NCBI RefSeq assembly: GCF_000023825.1
Contig: NC_013061.1
Location: 1-64,000, forward strand
Direction: 5' to 3'
Source: Pedobacter heparinus DSM 2366
Lineage (GTDB): Bacteria; Bacteroidota; Bacteroidia; Sphingobacteriales; Sphingobacteriaceae
Length of the DNA: 64,000 nt
A model generated the notes under the pieces. It was not told the DNA's origin, ran no database searches, and saw nothing but the letters and a program-made list of their open reading frames with translations. Both the position numbers and the translations under genes were made by a program. Shown piece by piece: positions 8,282 to 17,583 of the stretch; position 1 is the first letter of the stretch, and the number at the start of each line of letters is the position of its first letter.

Positions 8282-10144
8282 TTGAGCACACTTATTGCAG
8301 CCGAAAACTTAGGCCATGCTTATCACGACGAATGGCTATTCAAAAATTTAACCCTGGGTATCCAGACCGGGCAACGCGTAGCGTTGGTAGGAATTAATGG
8401 TGCCGGAAAAAGCACCTTACTGAAACTCCTTGCGGAAAGGTTCTCTCCTCTTGAAGGAAAAATTGTAAAGAACAAATCTGTAAAAATTGGCTTTCTGGAT
8501 CAGGAGCCCAGTTTTCCGGAGAATTATTCTATCAGCGATTTCATCTTTTCCCTCGAAAACAAACAGCAGCAGCTGATCAAAGAATATGAGGAACTGATAG
8601 AAGATCCGAACCCTGATGAAAAGACTTTAAACCGTTTATATGAGGAGCTGAGCGAGCACAATGCTTGGGAATACGAGCATGAGATCAAAACCATTCTGAG
8701 CAGAATGGGCATTAACCACCTGCAGCAAAAGATCGCTACCTTATCAGGCGGACAAAAGAAACGCCTGGCATTGGCCAAACTTTTGATTGAAGACCCTGAG
8801 ATCTATGTACTGGACGAACCCACCAACCACCTGGACATTGATACCATAGAATGGCTGGAGAAATTACTAACTTCAGGCAACAAGACCATTCTGCTGGTTA
8901 CCCATGACAGGTATTTTTTAGACAATGTATGCAATACTATTGTAGAGCTTGACCGGGGGAAGATCTACAACTATAACGGAAATTATGCCTATTTCCTGGA
9001 AAAGAAATCGGAAAGGGAGGCTGCGGATGAAAGCACATTTCAAAAAAACAAAAACCTGCTGAAGAAAGAGCTGGAATGGATGAGAAGGATGCCGGCAGCA
9101 CGTACCACCAAATCGCAATCCAGGATAGATGCTTTCTATGACTTAGAGGAAAAAACGAAACAAAGAACTGATAATCAAAAGGTTACATTAAATGTAAAAA
9201 TGTCCAGACAAGGTAATAAAATACTTGAACTGGATCATATCGGGCAGTCCTTTGATGGCAAAAACATCATTAACGACTTCAGTTATACTTTTAAACGCGC
9301 GGATAGAATTGGACTGGCTGGTAAAAACGGGACCGGAAAATCAACTTTACTGAACATCATTACCGGATACTTGCAGCCTGAAAAAGGAAAGGTTAGTACC
9401 GGCGATACAACCGTGTATGGTTATTACAAACAGGGCGGACTCGCATTTAATGAAAAAGAGCGTGTAATTGATATTGTGAAATCAGATGCAGAATATATTA
9501 AAATGGCCGATGGGCAAACCATCTCTGCTTCGCAACTGTTAACCCTCTTTCTCTTCCCTCCTAAAAAACAACATGGGATGGTAGAGAAGCTGAGCGGTGG
9601 TGAAAAGAAAAGGTTGCACCTGATGAAGGTGTTGATGCAAAACCCGAATTTCCTGATCCTGGATGAGCCGACCAATGATCTGGATATTGATACCTTAAAT
9701 GTACTGGAAGAATTTTTGGAAAACTTTCCGGGCGTATTGATCCTGGTTTCTCACGACCGGTACTTACTGGACAAAATGAGCGAACAATTGTTCATCATGG
9801 AAGGCAATGGAGCGGTAGCCATTTACAATGGAAATTATTCGGAATACAGAATAAGTTTAGATATACCTAAAGAAAAACCAGAACAAAAACAGAAACAAAC
9901 TACAGCCAGCCCCGCTCCTGCAGCTGCAGTAAAAAAATTAAGTTATAAAGAACAACGGGAACTGGAAGAACTGGAGAACAGAATAGCAGCAGTGGAAACT
10001 GAGCTCGGTACACTGAATGCTTCCCTGTTGAAAACAGATACATCAAACTATCTAAAGCTGCAGGAACTGACTAAAACTATAGAGACGTTAAACGCGGAGC
10101 TGGAAGAAAAAACAGAACGGTGGTTAATACTTTCTGAAGCATAA
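8282..10144 (+). CDS. ABC-F family ATPase (Uup-like)
   Basis: The 620-residue protein has two ABC ATPase domains and no membrane segments. The first has Walker A GINGAGKST (37-45), signature LSGGQKKRL and Walker B VLDEPTNHLD. The second has GKNGTGKST, LSGGEKKRL and LILDEPTNDLD. A charged coiled coil occupies about residues 555-620, as in Uup. ABC-F proteins act on ribosomes or, for Uup, on branched DNA and ribosome assembly. The start is TTG at 8282; no ATG lies near the conserved N-terminus (STLIAAENL). Uup rather than EttA is favoured by the C-terminal coiled coil. Confidence 0.88.
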   Translation: MSTLIAAENLGHAYHDEWLFKNLTLGIQTGQRVALVGINGAGKSTLLKLLAERFSPLEGKIVKNKSVKIGFLDQEPSFPENYSISDFIFSLENKQQQLIKEYEELIEDPNPDEKTLNRLYEELSEHNAWEYEHEIKTILSRMGINHLQQKIATLSGGQKKRLALAKLLIEDPEIYVLDEPTNHLDIDTIEWLEKLLTSGNKTILLVTHDRYFLDNVCNTIVELDRGKIYNYNGNYAYFLEKKSEREAADESTFQKNKNLLKKELEWMRRMPAARTTKSQSRIDAFYDLEEKTKQRTDNQKVTLNVKMSRQGNKILELDHIGQSFDGKNIINDFSYTFKRADRIGLAGKNGTGKSTLLNIITGYLQPEKGKVSTGDTTVYGYYKQGGLAFNEKERVIDIVKSDAEYIKMADGQTISASQLLTLFLFPPKKQHGMVEKLSGGEKKRLHLMKVLMQNPNFLILDEPTNDLDIDTLNVLEEFLENFPGVLILVSHDRYLLDKMSEQLFIMEGNGAVAIYNGNYSEYRISLDIPKEKPEQKQKQTTASPAPAAAVKKLSYKEQRELEELENRIAAVETELGTLNASLLKTDTSNYLKLQELTKTIETLNAELEEKTERWLILSEA

Positions 10145-10173
10145 ATCAAATTAATTATTTAAATTAAAACAAA

Positions 10174-10189
10174 TGTTCCACGTGAAACA
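10174..10189 (+). other. parS-like site 1 (TGTTCCACGTGAAACA)
   Basis: This 16-mer fits the near-universal ParB-binding consensus TGTTnCACGTGnAACA at every fixed position. It lies 64 bp ahead of mnmG, a gene often linked to parAB and the origin region. It is the exact reverse complement of the second site. Confidence 0.85.
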
Positions 10190-10218
10190 AGACCAACAAG
10201 AGTTCAATACTAAGCTAC

Positions 10219-10234
10219 TGTTTCACGTGGAACA
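10219..10234 (-). other. parS-like site 2 (inverted copy)
   Basis: This second 16-mer (TGTTTCACGTGGAACA on the + strand) is identical to site 1 in opposite orientation, with 29 bp between them. Both lie between the ABC-F gene and mnmG. The parA and parB genes are not in this window. Confidence 0.85.
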
Positions 10235-10252
10235 TCTATAAATAAAAACAAA

Positions 10253-12115
10253 ATGTTTAAAGAATATGATGTAATTGTGGTGGGCGGAGGCCATGCCGGT
10301 TGCGAGGCGGCAGCGGCAGCGGCCAATCTTGGATCATCTGTTTTATTGATTACGATGAACATGGAAACCATCGCGCAGATGAGCTGTAATCCGGCCATGG
10401 GCGGCGTTGCCAAAGGTCAGATTGTACGTGAAATTGACGCTATGGGGGGTTACTCTGGTATCATTAGCGACAAAACAACACTCCAATTCCGTATGCTCAA
10501 CCTTTCTAAAGGACCTGCTATGTGGAGTCCAAGAACGCAAAACGACAGAAAAAGATTCGCAGAAGAATGGAGGCTTGCGCTGGAACGCACGCCGAACGTA
10601 GATTTCTGGCAAGATATGGTTGGTAGTTTACTGATCAAAGACAATAGGGTTATTGGGGTTAAAACGGCAATAGGTGTTGAAATAAAAGGTAAAGCCGTAG
10701 TGCTTACCAATGGCACATTTTTAAATGGGCTGATCCATATAGGAGAGAAAAAGTTTGGCGGCGGCAGAACAGGAGAAAAAGCTGCAACCGGATTGACTGA
10801 ACAACTTACAGCATTTGGGTTTGAGGCCGGGAGAATGAAAACCGGTACCCCACCCCGTGTAGATGGACGGTCGTTAAATTATAGTTTGATGGAAGAACAA
10901 TGGGGAGATGAAAATCCTGGTCGTTTCTCCTTTACAAATGCAGAACTTCCAAAAGAACAGCGCTGCTGCTGGATCACCTATACCAATGCAAATGTACACG
11001 AAACTTTAAAAGAGGGATTCGAAAAATCGCCCATGTTTACCGGCCGGATCAAAGGTCTTGGGCCAAGGTATTGCCCTTCTATAGAAGATAAGATCAACCG
11101 CTTTGCTGAACGGGAAAGACACCAGATCTTTGTAGAGCCCGAGGGCTGGAACACCTGCGAGATTTACGTAAATGGGTTCTCTACTTCATTACCTGAAGAT
11201 GTACAATACAGGGCGCTTACCCAGATACCTGGTTTTGAAAATGCCAAAATGTTCCGCCCGGGGTACGCCATAGAATACGATTATTTTCCACCTACGCAGC
11301 TGTCTTTAACGCTGGAGACCAAATTGATCAGCAATTTGTTCTTTGCAGGTCAGATAAATGGCACAACTGGTTATGAAGAGGCTGCTAGTCAGGGTTTTAT
11401 AGCCGGAATCAATGCCCATCAGAAGGTAAGTGGCCAGCAGGAACTCATCATGAAGCGTTCAGAGTCGTACATTGGTGTATTGATCGATGACCTGGTCACT
11501 AAAGGGACGGAAGAACCTTACAGGATGTTTACTTCAAGAGCAGAACATCGCTTATTGCTGCGCCAGGATAATGCCGATATCCGCCTCTCTCCTATTGCGC
11601 ATAAACTGGGTCTGATCAGCGATGAGCGGTTGGATATCGTAAACCAGAAAATAAAAAATTCAGATACCATTGTAGCTTTTGCCAAAAAACAGGGAATTGA
11701 AATGAATAACGCAAACTCCATGCTAGAAGAATTGGGAACTACTCCATTAAACCAGAATGTAAAGTTATTCAGCTTACTGAGCCGGCCACAGGTTGGCATG
11801 AATGATGTAAGAAAAGTAAGTGAGCCGCTGGAAGGATTACTGAAACAATTTGATAAAGAAACCATAGAGCAGGCAGAAATCAAAATCAAGTATGAAAGCT
11901 ATTTTGAAAAAGAACAGGAAATTGTGAATAAAATGCAGAAAATGGAAGATAAAGATATCAATCCCAATTTCGATTATTCACAATTGGTATCTTTATCAAA
12001 AGAAGCCAGAGAGAAATTGCTTAAGATCAAACCGAGAACATTGGGACAAGCCTCCCGGATTTCAGGTGTTTCACCTTCTGATATCTCTGTTTTAATGGTA
12101 CACATCAGTAAATAA
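10253..12115 (+). CDS. mnmG: tRNA uridine-5-carboxymethylaminomethyl(34) synthesis enzyme MnmG
   Basis: The 620-residue length is standard. The FAD-binding N-terminus reads [12 protein letters not shown]. Other hallmarks include [12 protein letters not shown] (about residues 44-55), the TGTPPR motif near 201 and ATGL/TGYEEAA segments. With MnmE it installs the carboxymethylaminomethyl group on U34 of tRNAs, and acts in the cytoplasm. In many bacteria this gene (gidA) lies near the origin or parAB; here two parS-like sites occupy its upstream region, between 19 and 79 bases before the start codon. ParB binding there could affect its transcription, which is inference. Confidence 0.97.
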   Translation: MFKEYDVIVVGGGHAGCEAAAAAANLGSSVLLITMNMETIAQMSCNPAMGGVAKGQIVREIDAMGGYSGIISDKTTLQFRMLNLSKGPAMWSPRTQNDRKRFAEEWRLALERTPNVDFWQDMVGSLLIKDNRVIGVKTAIGVEIKGKAVVLTNGTFLNGLIHIGEKKFGGGRTGEKAATGLTEQLTAFGFEAGRMKTGTPPRVDGRSLNYSLMEEQWGDENPGRFSFTNAELPKEQRCCWITYTNANVHETLKEGFEKSPMFTGRIKGLGPRYCPSIEDKINRFAERERHQIFVEPEGWNTCEIYVNGFSTSLPEDVQYRALTQIPGFENAKMFRPGYAIEYDYFPPTQLSLTLETKLISNLFFAGQINGTTGYEEAASQGFIAGINAHQKVSGQQELIMKRSESYIGVLIDDLVTKGTEEPYRMFTSRAEHRLLLRQDNADIRLSPIAHKLGLISDERLDIVNQKIKNSDTIVAFAKKQGIEMNNANSMLEELGTTPLNQNVKLFSLLSRPQVGMNDVRKVSEPLEGLLKQFDKETIEQAEIKIKYESYFEKEQEIVNKMQKMEDKDINPNFDYSQLVSLSKEAREKLLKIKPRTLGQASRISGVSPSDISVLMVHISK

Positions 12116-12258
12116 CATTCAACTCATTGATTTTTAAATAATTAGAGGTAAATAAGCAATATTTTAAACAAGGCTATTTAAATGCGATCTAAGCGACTTT
12201 TAATTTTTTTTAATGATATGGGTTAAAAAAGTATATAAATTAAATATAGCGCATATAA

Positions 12259-13887
12259 ATGGCTAAAAAACGAATTGTAATAAACTCGCTGAATTTTTCC
12301 CTGCTTATTTTCATAAGTATGCTCTTTTATGCCTGTGCAAGTATGCAGCAACCACAAGGAGGACCGAGAGATACGGAGCCCCCAAAGATTTTAAAAATGA
12401 GCCCTAAAAATTTGACCGTCAATTTTACTGCCCCTAAAATTGTCATTGAGTTTGATGAATATTTTAAAATTCAAAATGAGTTTAAGGAATTTTCCGTTTC
12501 ACCTGAAATGGAAAAAGCTCCACAGCTAAAAGTCAAAGGTAAAAAACTGGAAGTAAGTATTCAGGACAGCCTGGAAAAGAACACCACCTACACCTTAAAT
12601 TTCGGCAAGGCCATAGGCGATGTAAATGAAGGCAATACCGTTAAAAACTTTACCTATGTTTTTTCTACCGGCCCCCAGCTTGATTCTTTAAGTATTAAAG
12701 GAAAAGTTACCAATTCGGTAACCGGACTGCCTGAACTGGATGCGCTTGTATTTATACTTCCTTTAAAAAGAGATACCCTATTTGGTAAAGGTAAACCATC
12801 CATATTTACACTGACAGACAGTAGTGGCAATTATGCATTAAACAACCTGAGAAAAGATACTTATAAGATCTATGCCCTAAAAGAAAAAGGGGGAGATAAG
12901 ATCTATCAGCAGGCTTCCGACGAGATCGGCTTTTTAAAGGACTCAATTTTTTTAGATAAGGTTCTGGATAACATCAATTTAAGTATTTTTAAAGAAGATG
13001 CGGAGACTTTCAGGATATTGGACAGAAAGTTAAATGCAGACGGAAGCATTTCTTTTGCTTTTAACCAGAAACTAAAAAAACCGGAAGTGGTGGTTACAGA
13101 CCCCCCTGCACTAAATGAGGGTAAACTGATCAAATTTAGCCGGAACAATGACTCATTAAAAGTCTGGCTAAAGGACCTGAGCTTTGATTCTACCAAAATA
13201 ACCATTAAAGACCAGGGGAAGGAACTGCAGACGGTAAACATTACCCGGGGTAAAAAAGAAACCTATACCCGCAACCTAACGGCCACCGACAATCTTGAGG
13301 GACGCCTTTTAAACCCAAACAAGCCATTAAAACTGAGTTTTAATTTTCCCCTGGAAAGCACAGATATCACCAAAATAAGTTTACTGGAAGATTCCGTTGA
13401 ACGTACAGGATTTACATTGTTAAAAGACAGTGCAGACTTTCTCTCCTACTATTTCAGGTATCCCTGGAAACCCAAAAAGACTTACGAACTAAAATTTGAA
13501 GCAGGGGCTGCAACTGCTATATTCAACACCAAGAACAAAGAATTTATCAAAACGTTTGAGCTGGCAAATAAAGACGATTATGGAACATTAATTGTAAAAA
13601 TAGTTCCGCCCGAGACCGATAAAAGTTACATTCTTGAAGTTATAAATGAAAGCAAAAATGTAGCCAATACCCTGGTGGTGACCAGAGATACGACAGTCAG
13701 GTTTGCCAATTACAAAGCAGGCAAATACTGGTTGCGCATTACTTACGACACCAATAAAAACGGAGTATGGGATACCGGAAATGTAAAACTTGGCCGGCAG
13801 CCCGAAAGGATCTGGAATGAACCCAAAGAGCTCTCTATAAGGGCCCTCTGGGAAAGGAACGAAACTGTAACTATTCCTAAGGAATAA
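12259..13887 (+). CDS. Ig-like (Big_5/SbsA-type) domain lipoprotein
   Basis: The 542-residue protein has a lipoprotein signal (LFYAC, Cys at about residue 26), followed by MQQPQGGPRDTEPPKI, a sequence typical of a Bacteroidota family annotated as Ig-like domain-containing. A Big_5-type domain (about residues 35-135) carries the TTYTLNFG and FVFSTG-like strands. Beta-rich repeats and a carboxypeptidase-regulatory-like segment (VTNSVTGLPELDA) follow. It is probably outer-membrane anchored; its function is unknown. Its stop codon abuts the stop codon of the convergent carbonic anhydrase gene with no bases between. Confidence 0.8.
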   Translation: MAKKRIVINSLNFSLLIFISMLFYACASMQQPQGGPRDTEPPKILKMSPKNLTVNFTAPKIVIEFDEYFKIQNEFKEFSVSPEMEKAPQLKVKGKKLEVSIQDSLEKNTTYTLNFGKAIGDVNEGNTVKNFTYVFSTGPQLDSLSIKGKVTNSVTGLPELDALVFILPLKRDTLFGKGKPSIFTLTDSSGNYALNNLRKDTYKIYALKEKGGDKIYQQASDEIGFLKDSIFLDKVLDNINLSIFKEDAETFRILDRKLNADGSISFAFNQKLKKPEVVVTDPPALNEGKLIKFSRNNDSLKVWLKDLSFDSTKITIKDQGKELQTVNITRGKKETYTRNLTATDNLEGRLLNPNKPLKLSFNFPLESTDITKISLLEDSVERTGFTLLKDSADFLSYYFRYPWKPKKTYELKFEAGAATAIFNTKNKEFIKTFELANKDDYGTLIVKIVPPETDKSYILEVINESKNVANTLVVTRDTTVRFANYKAGKYWLRITYDTNKNGVWDTGNVKLGRQPERIWNEPKELSIRALWERNETVTIPKE

Positions 13888-14397
13888 CTATTTGAACCAT
13901 TCCGCATATAAGTTATAATTGTCTGGTAATCTTTTCAATAAGTCTCTTTGCTCCTCTGTAATGGGCTTTATTTTCTTTGCGGGCGTGCCTGCATAAATAT
14001 AACCGCTTTCGCAGCGGGTATTTTCAAGCACCACCGAACCGGCAGCAATAATGCAATACTCCTCTACCAATGCATTATCCATGACAATAGCGCCCATGCC
14101 CACCAATATATTATCCTTCAGGATGCAACCATGAACAATCGCATTGTGACCTATAGATACCCTGCTACCTATAATGGTAGAAGCTTTGAGGTAAGTAGCA
14201 TGGATTACTGCACCATCTTGTATGTTGGTCTCATTTCCTATGGTAATGCTGTTTACATCCCCTCTGATCACGGCATTGAACCAAACTGAACAATTGCTGC
14301 CCATCAGCACATCACCAACAATAGTTGCATTTGGTGCGATAAAACAATCACTTCCCCATTTGGGCTCTTTATCTTTAACTGGCAATATAACTGGCAT
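13888..14397 (-). CDS. Gamma carbonic anhydrase family protein
   Basis: The 169-residue protein is a left-handed beta-helix of hexapeptide repeats, with the gamma-class signature: GDVNSITIG, NIQDGAVIH and SIGHNAIVHGC. The metal-ligand histidines at about residues 67, 84 and 89 are visible. Members include true carbonic anhydrases and transferase-like relatives, so activity is not certain. It is encoded 3 bases after nadB on the same strand and is almost certainly co-transcribed with it. Confidence 0.88.
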   Translation of the reverse strand: MPVILPVKDKEPKWGSDCFIAPNATIVGDVLMGSNCSVWFNAVIRGDVNSITIGNETNIQDGAVIHATYLKASTIIGSRVSIGHNAIVHGCILKDNILVGMGAIVMDNALVEEYCIIAAGSVVLENTRCESGYIYAGTPAKKIKPITEEQRDLLKRLPDNYNLYAEWFK

Positions 14398-14400
14398 AAT

Positions 14401-15987
14401 CTAAAAAATAGTATCTGTTAACTGTGTGGAATGATTTGGATAATCAGTTGTATAATGCAGTCCCCTGCTTTCCTTTCTGACCATAGCCGCTTTAATCACT
14501 AAAAAAGCTACCTGTATTACGTTTCTAAGTTCACAAAGTTTCACCGAAACTTTATTGGCTTTATAAAATTCTTCTGTTTCCTCATGGAGTAAAAAAAGCC
14601 TTCTCATTGCCCTCTCCAGGCGGAAATCTGAGCGTACAATACCTACATAATCGCTCATAAGTTTTTGTGTTTCCCTAAGGTTGTGGGTCACCAAAATATC
14701 CTCATTGGACTGTGTTACCCCTTTTGCATTCCATTCGGGTATATTCTCAGGTATGACATTGTCTTTAAATGCTTTAACGGCATCTTCATATATTCTGTGG
14801 GCAAACACCGGCGCTTCAAGAAGGGAGTTTGAGGCCAGTCTGTTTGCCCCATGCAAACCTGTTGAAGAGCATTCGCCGCAGGCATACAGATTTTTAATAG
14901 AAGATCTACCATACTCATCTACCATAATGCCCCCACACATATAATGTGCTGCGGGTGTAACGGGGATCAGGTCCTTTGTCATGTCAATGCCAATAGATAA
15001 ACACTTGGCATATATATTAGGAAAATGTGCTAAAATATCAGATTTTTTCCTGTTCCTGATATCAAGGTAAACAAAATCATCTCCTGATTTCTTCATTTCC
15101 GCATCTATTGCACGGGCTACTATATCACGCGAAGCCAGAGAGCCCCGTTTGTCATACTCGTACATAAATTCTTCTCCATTCTTACGTCTCAGCACGCCTC
15201 CAAACCCCCTTACCGCTTCCGAAATTAAAAAAGCCGGATATTCACCGGGGTGATACAAAGCTGTAGGATGGAACTGTATAAACTCCATATTCCTAACTTT
15301 TCCTTTTGCACGATATACCATAGCCATTCCGTCGCCTGTGGCAATTACAGGGTTTGTAGTACTTGAATAGATATGTCCGGCCCCTCCGGAAGCCATGATA
15401 GTCACATTCGCCAATATCTTTTCCACATCGTTACACTCTGTATTAAAGGCATATATACCATAACAGTTGATATCTTCAGAACTCTTATCCACATGCTGGC
15501 CCAGGTGGTGCTGGGTAATCAGCTCCAGGCAAAAGTAATGTGTTAATATCTCTATATTCTTATTCTGATGGATTTGCTTTAGCAATACACTCTCAATTTC
15601 ATAGCCGGTAACATCTTTATAGTGCAAAACACGGTGTTCTGAGTGCCCACCCTCTTTAGCCAGATCATAAACACCTGTTCTGTCTTTATCAAAATTTATC
15701 CCGTAATCTATAATCTCCTGTATTCGCTGGGGTCCTTCTTTTACTACAATCTCTACTATCTTCTTATCACACAGGCCATCACCGGCAATCAGTGTGTCTT
15801 CAATATGTTTTTCAAAAGAATCATGCTTATCTACCACAACAGCTACCCCACCCTGTGCATATTTAGTATTTGACTCATCTTCATTTGATTTGGTAACAAT
15901 TAGTACTTTACCGTGCCTGGCCGCCTTTAAGGCAAAACTTAAACCGGCAATTCCAGATCCGATTACTAAAAAATCTACTTTTCTCAT
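14401..15987 (-). CDS. nadB: L-aspartate oxidase
   Basis: NadB oxidises L-aspartate to iminoaspartate in the first step of NAD synthesis. The protein has the FAD-binding motif VIGSGIAGLSFA near its N-terminus and the family segments KYAQGGVAVV, HHEP-equivalent HSEHRVLH, ATGDG and GANRLASNSLLE. ATG 15987 is preferred because it puts MRKVDFLVIGSG at the N-terminus; the upstream ATG at 16008 adds seven unsupported residues. It faces away from nadA, the next enzyme of the pathway, across 513 gene-free bases. Downstream lies the gamma carbonic anhydrase gene. Confidence 0.96.
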   Translation of the reverse strand: MRKVDFLVIGSGIAGLSFALKAARHGKVLIVTKSNEDESNTKYAQGGVAVVVDKHDSFEKHIEDTLIAGDGLCDKKIVEIVVKEGPQRIQEIIDYGINFDKDRTGVYDLAKEGGHSEHRVLHYKDVTGYEIESVLLKQIHQNKNIEILTHYFCLELITQHHLGQHVDKSSEDINCYGIYAFNTECNDVEKILANVTIMASGGAGHIYSSTTNPVIATGDGMAMVYRAKGKVRNMEFIQFHPTALYHPGEYPAFLISEAVRGFGGVLRRKNGEEFMYEYDKRGSLASRDIVARAIDAEMKKSGDDFVYLDIRNRKKSDILAHFPNIYAKCLSIGIDMTKDLIPVTPAAHYMCGGIMVDEYGRSSIKNLYACGECSSTGLHGANRLASNSLLEAPVFAHRIYEDAVKAFKDNVIPENIPEWNAKGVTQSNEDILVTHNLRETQKLMSDYVGIVRSDFRLERAMRRLFLLHEETEEFYKANKVSVKLCELRNVIQVAFLVIKAAMVRKESRGLHYTTDYPNHSTQLTDTIF

Positions 15988-16500
15988 TTCTGTGCTGTTG
16001 TATTTCAATATATTAGATACACCTCTTGTCTTCTATCAGCCAATTTAACCCTTTCAACATATTTAAAATATACGAATTATCAGGCTTTGTTAACAACGTT
16101 AATATAATTGTTAATTACATGTCTAAATAAAAAGAACAAATATTTTTGAATGTTTAAAGCTAACCTAAAAAGCTAATTTGCCACAATATTTTATTTATTT
16201 TTAAGCAGCATCACCTGGTTTATCCACTTTTTTTGCAGCCACTAACAATACACATATTTATATGGATAAAAAAATGGGCTTAAAAATATCTCACTGTAAA
16301 TCAGCCTTTATTTTAAATGAAAATGTAATCTAAATGTTAGTAAATTATTAATAACTCATATAACCGAACAGAAAAAGGATATTTATACACAGTATCCACA
16401 TGCTAATAAACAATAGAAATCTATTTATATTAAATTAATTATAATTTATTGAAGTGTGGAAACTCCGTACATTTACAAAAGTTAAAATAAACTCATTCTG
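15988..16500. other. 513-bp AT-rich gene-free region, candidate replication origin
   Basis: No supported gene was seen here. The region separates divergent nadB and nadA. It holds DnaA-box-like 9-mers at 16220-16228 (TTATCCACT), 16261-16269 (reverse, TTATCCATA), 16383-16391 (TTATACACA, fits TTWTNCACA) and directly abutting at 16392-16400 (GTATCCACA). An almost pure A/T stretch follows at about 16404-16450, resembling an unwinding element. A perfect reverse box lies outside at 17545-17553. Promoters for nadA and nadB must also be here, but I saw no clean TAnnTTTG box. The origin role is inference. Confidence 0.5.
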
Positions 16501-17499
16501 ATGAAAACGGAAACTTTAGAGGAATTAAACAGAAAAGGTTTTATAGAAGAAAGCATTGATCCTACCCTAGATCTCTTTGAGGAAATTGAAAGATTAAAAA
16601 AGGAAAAAAATGCCATCATACTGGCTCATTATTATCAAGAACCTGATATTCAGGATATAGCAGATTATATAGGGGATAGTTTAGGCCTTTCACAGGAAGC
16701 TGCAAAAACAGAAGCCGATGTAATTGTGTTTGCTGGGGTACATTTTATGGCAGAAACAGCCAAAATACTTTCTCCTGAAAAAAAAGTATTACTGCCGGAT
16801 TTAAAAGCAGGTTGTTCACTGGCCGACAGTTGTCCGCCTCACTTGTTCAGAAAGTTTAAAGAGAAATACCCTGATCATCTGGTCATTACTTATGTAAACT
16901 GTACTGCAGAACTGAAGGCTTTGAGCGACATTGTCTGTACTTCAACAAATGCCGTTCAGATAGTTGAAAGTTTACCTAAGGATCAGAAGATCATATTCGG
17001 ACCAGATAAGAATTTAGGGGCTTGGGTGGCCAAAAAAACCGGCCGCGATATGGTCTTGTGGAACGGGGCCTGTATGGTACATGAGATATTTTCAAGAGAA
17101 AAGATTACCAAACTGAAGGAACGTCATCCGCAGGCCAGGTTTATAGCGCATCCCGAATGTGAAGATGCAGTATTGAAAATGGCAGATTATATAGGTTCTA
17201 CTACTGGTTTATTGAAATATACCATCAATAATGACGCAAAGGAATTTATTGTAGCTACCGAAAGTGGAATTATCCACCAAATGGAAAAGGCCAATCCGGA
17301 TAAAACTTTTATTCCTGCACCTCCAAATAACAGCTGTGCCTGCAACGATTGCCCTTATATGAAAAGAAATACACTGGAAAAGCTGTATTTATGCATTAAA
17401 AATGGCTTACCGGAGGTTACAGTGCCTGCCGATATTATTGTACAGGCCCGTAAACCTATTGAAAGAATGCTGGAAATATCGGCAAAGCTTGGCTTGTAA
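16501..17499 (+). CDS. nadA: Quinolinate synthase
   Basis: NadA condenses iminoaspartate with dihydroxyacetone phosphate to quinolinate, using a 4Fe-4S cluster. Length (332 residues) and motifs fit: ILAHYYQ near 40, GDSLGLSQ near 58, [11 protein letters not shown] with the first cluster Cys at 105, a second Cys in NGACMVHE and the third in the [12 protein letters not shown] segment. It is divergent from nadB, giving a split NAD-synthesis locus. A 6-bp stem (17510-17515 with 17523-17528) follows the stop codon but has no T-tract. Confidence 0.97.
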   Translation: MKTETLEELNRKGFIEESIDPTLDLFEEIERLKKEKNAIILAHYYQEPDIQDIADYIGDSLGLSQEAAKTEADVIVFAGVHFMAETAKILSPEKKVLLPDLKAGCSLADSCPPHLFRKFKEKYPDHLVITYVNCTAELKALSDIVCTSTNAVQIVESLPKDQKIIFGPDKNLGAWVAKKTGRDMVLWNGACMVHEIFSREKITKLKERHPQARFIAHPECEDAVLKMADYIGSTTGLLKYTINNDAKEFIVATESGIIHQMEKANPDKTFIPAPPNNSCACNDCPYMKRNTLEKLYLCIKNGLPEVTVPADIIVQARKPIERMLEISAKLGL

Positions 17500-17544
17500 T
17501 GTGATTTTTAACAGCAGATAACGCTGTTGGGTACTGCACTTGGA

Positions 17545-17553
17545 TGTGGATAA
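17545..17553 (-). other. Perfect DnaA box (TTATCCACA on the minus strand)
   Basis: TGTGGATAA on the + strand is the exact reverse complement of the consensus DnaA box. It lies in the 84-bp nadA-thiL gap, about 1.1 kb from the box cluster in the nadB-nadA gap. Confidence 0.5.
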
Positions 17554-17583
17554 CCTGTTAATTGACTGTAAAAGAAGAAAATA

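Noticed and set aside
16262..16333. Short open frame of 23 codons in the nadB-nadA gap
   Set aside because: Very short, AT-rich, no start signal, and inside the candidate origin region.
17510..17528. 6-bp stem after nadA as a terminator
   Set aside because: No T-tract follows and the stem is short.
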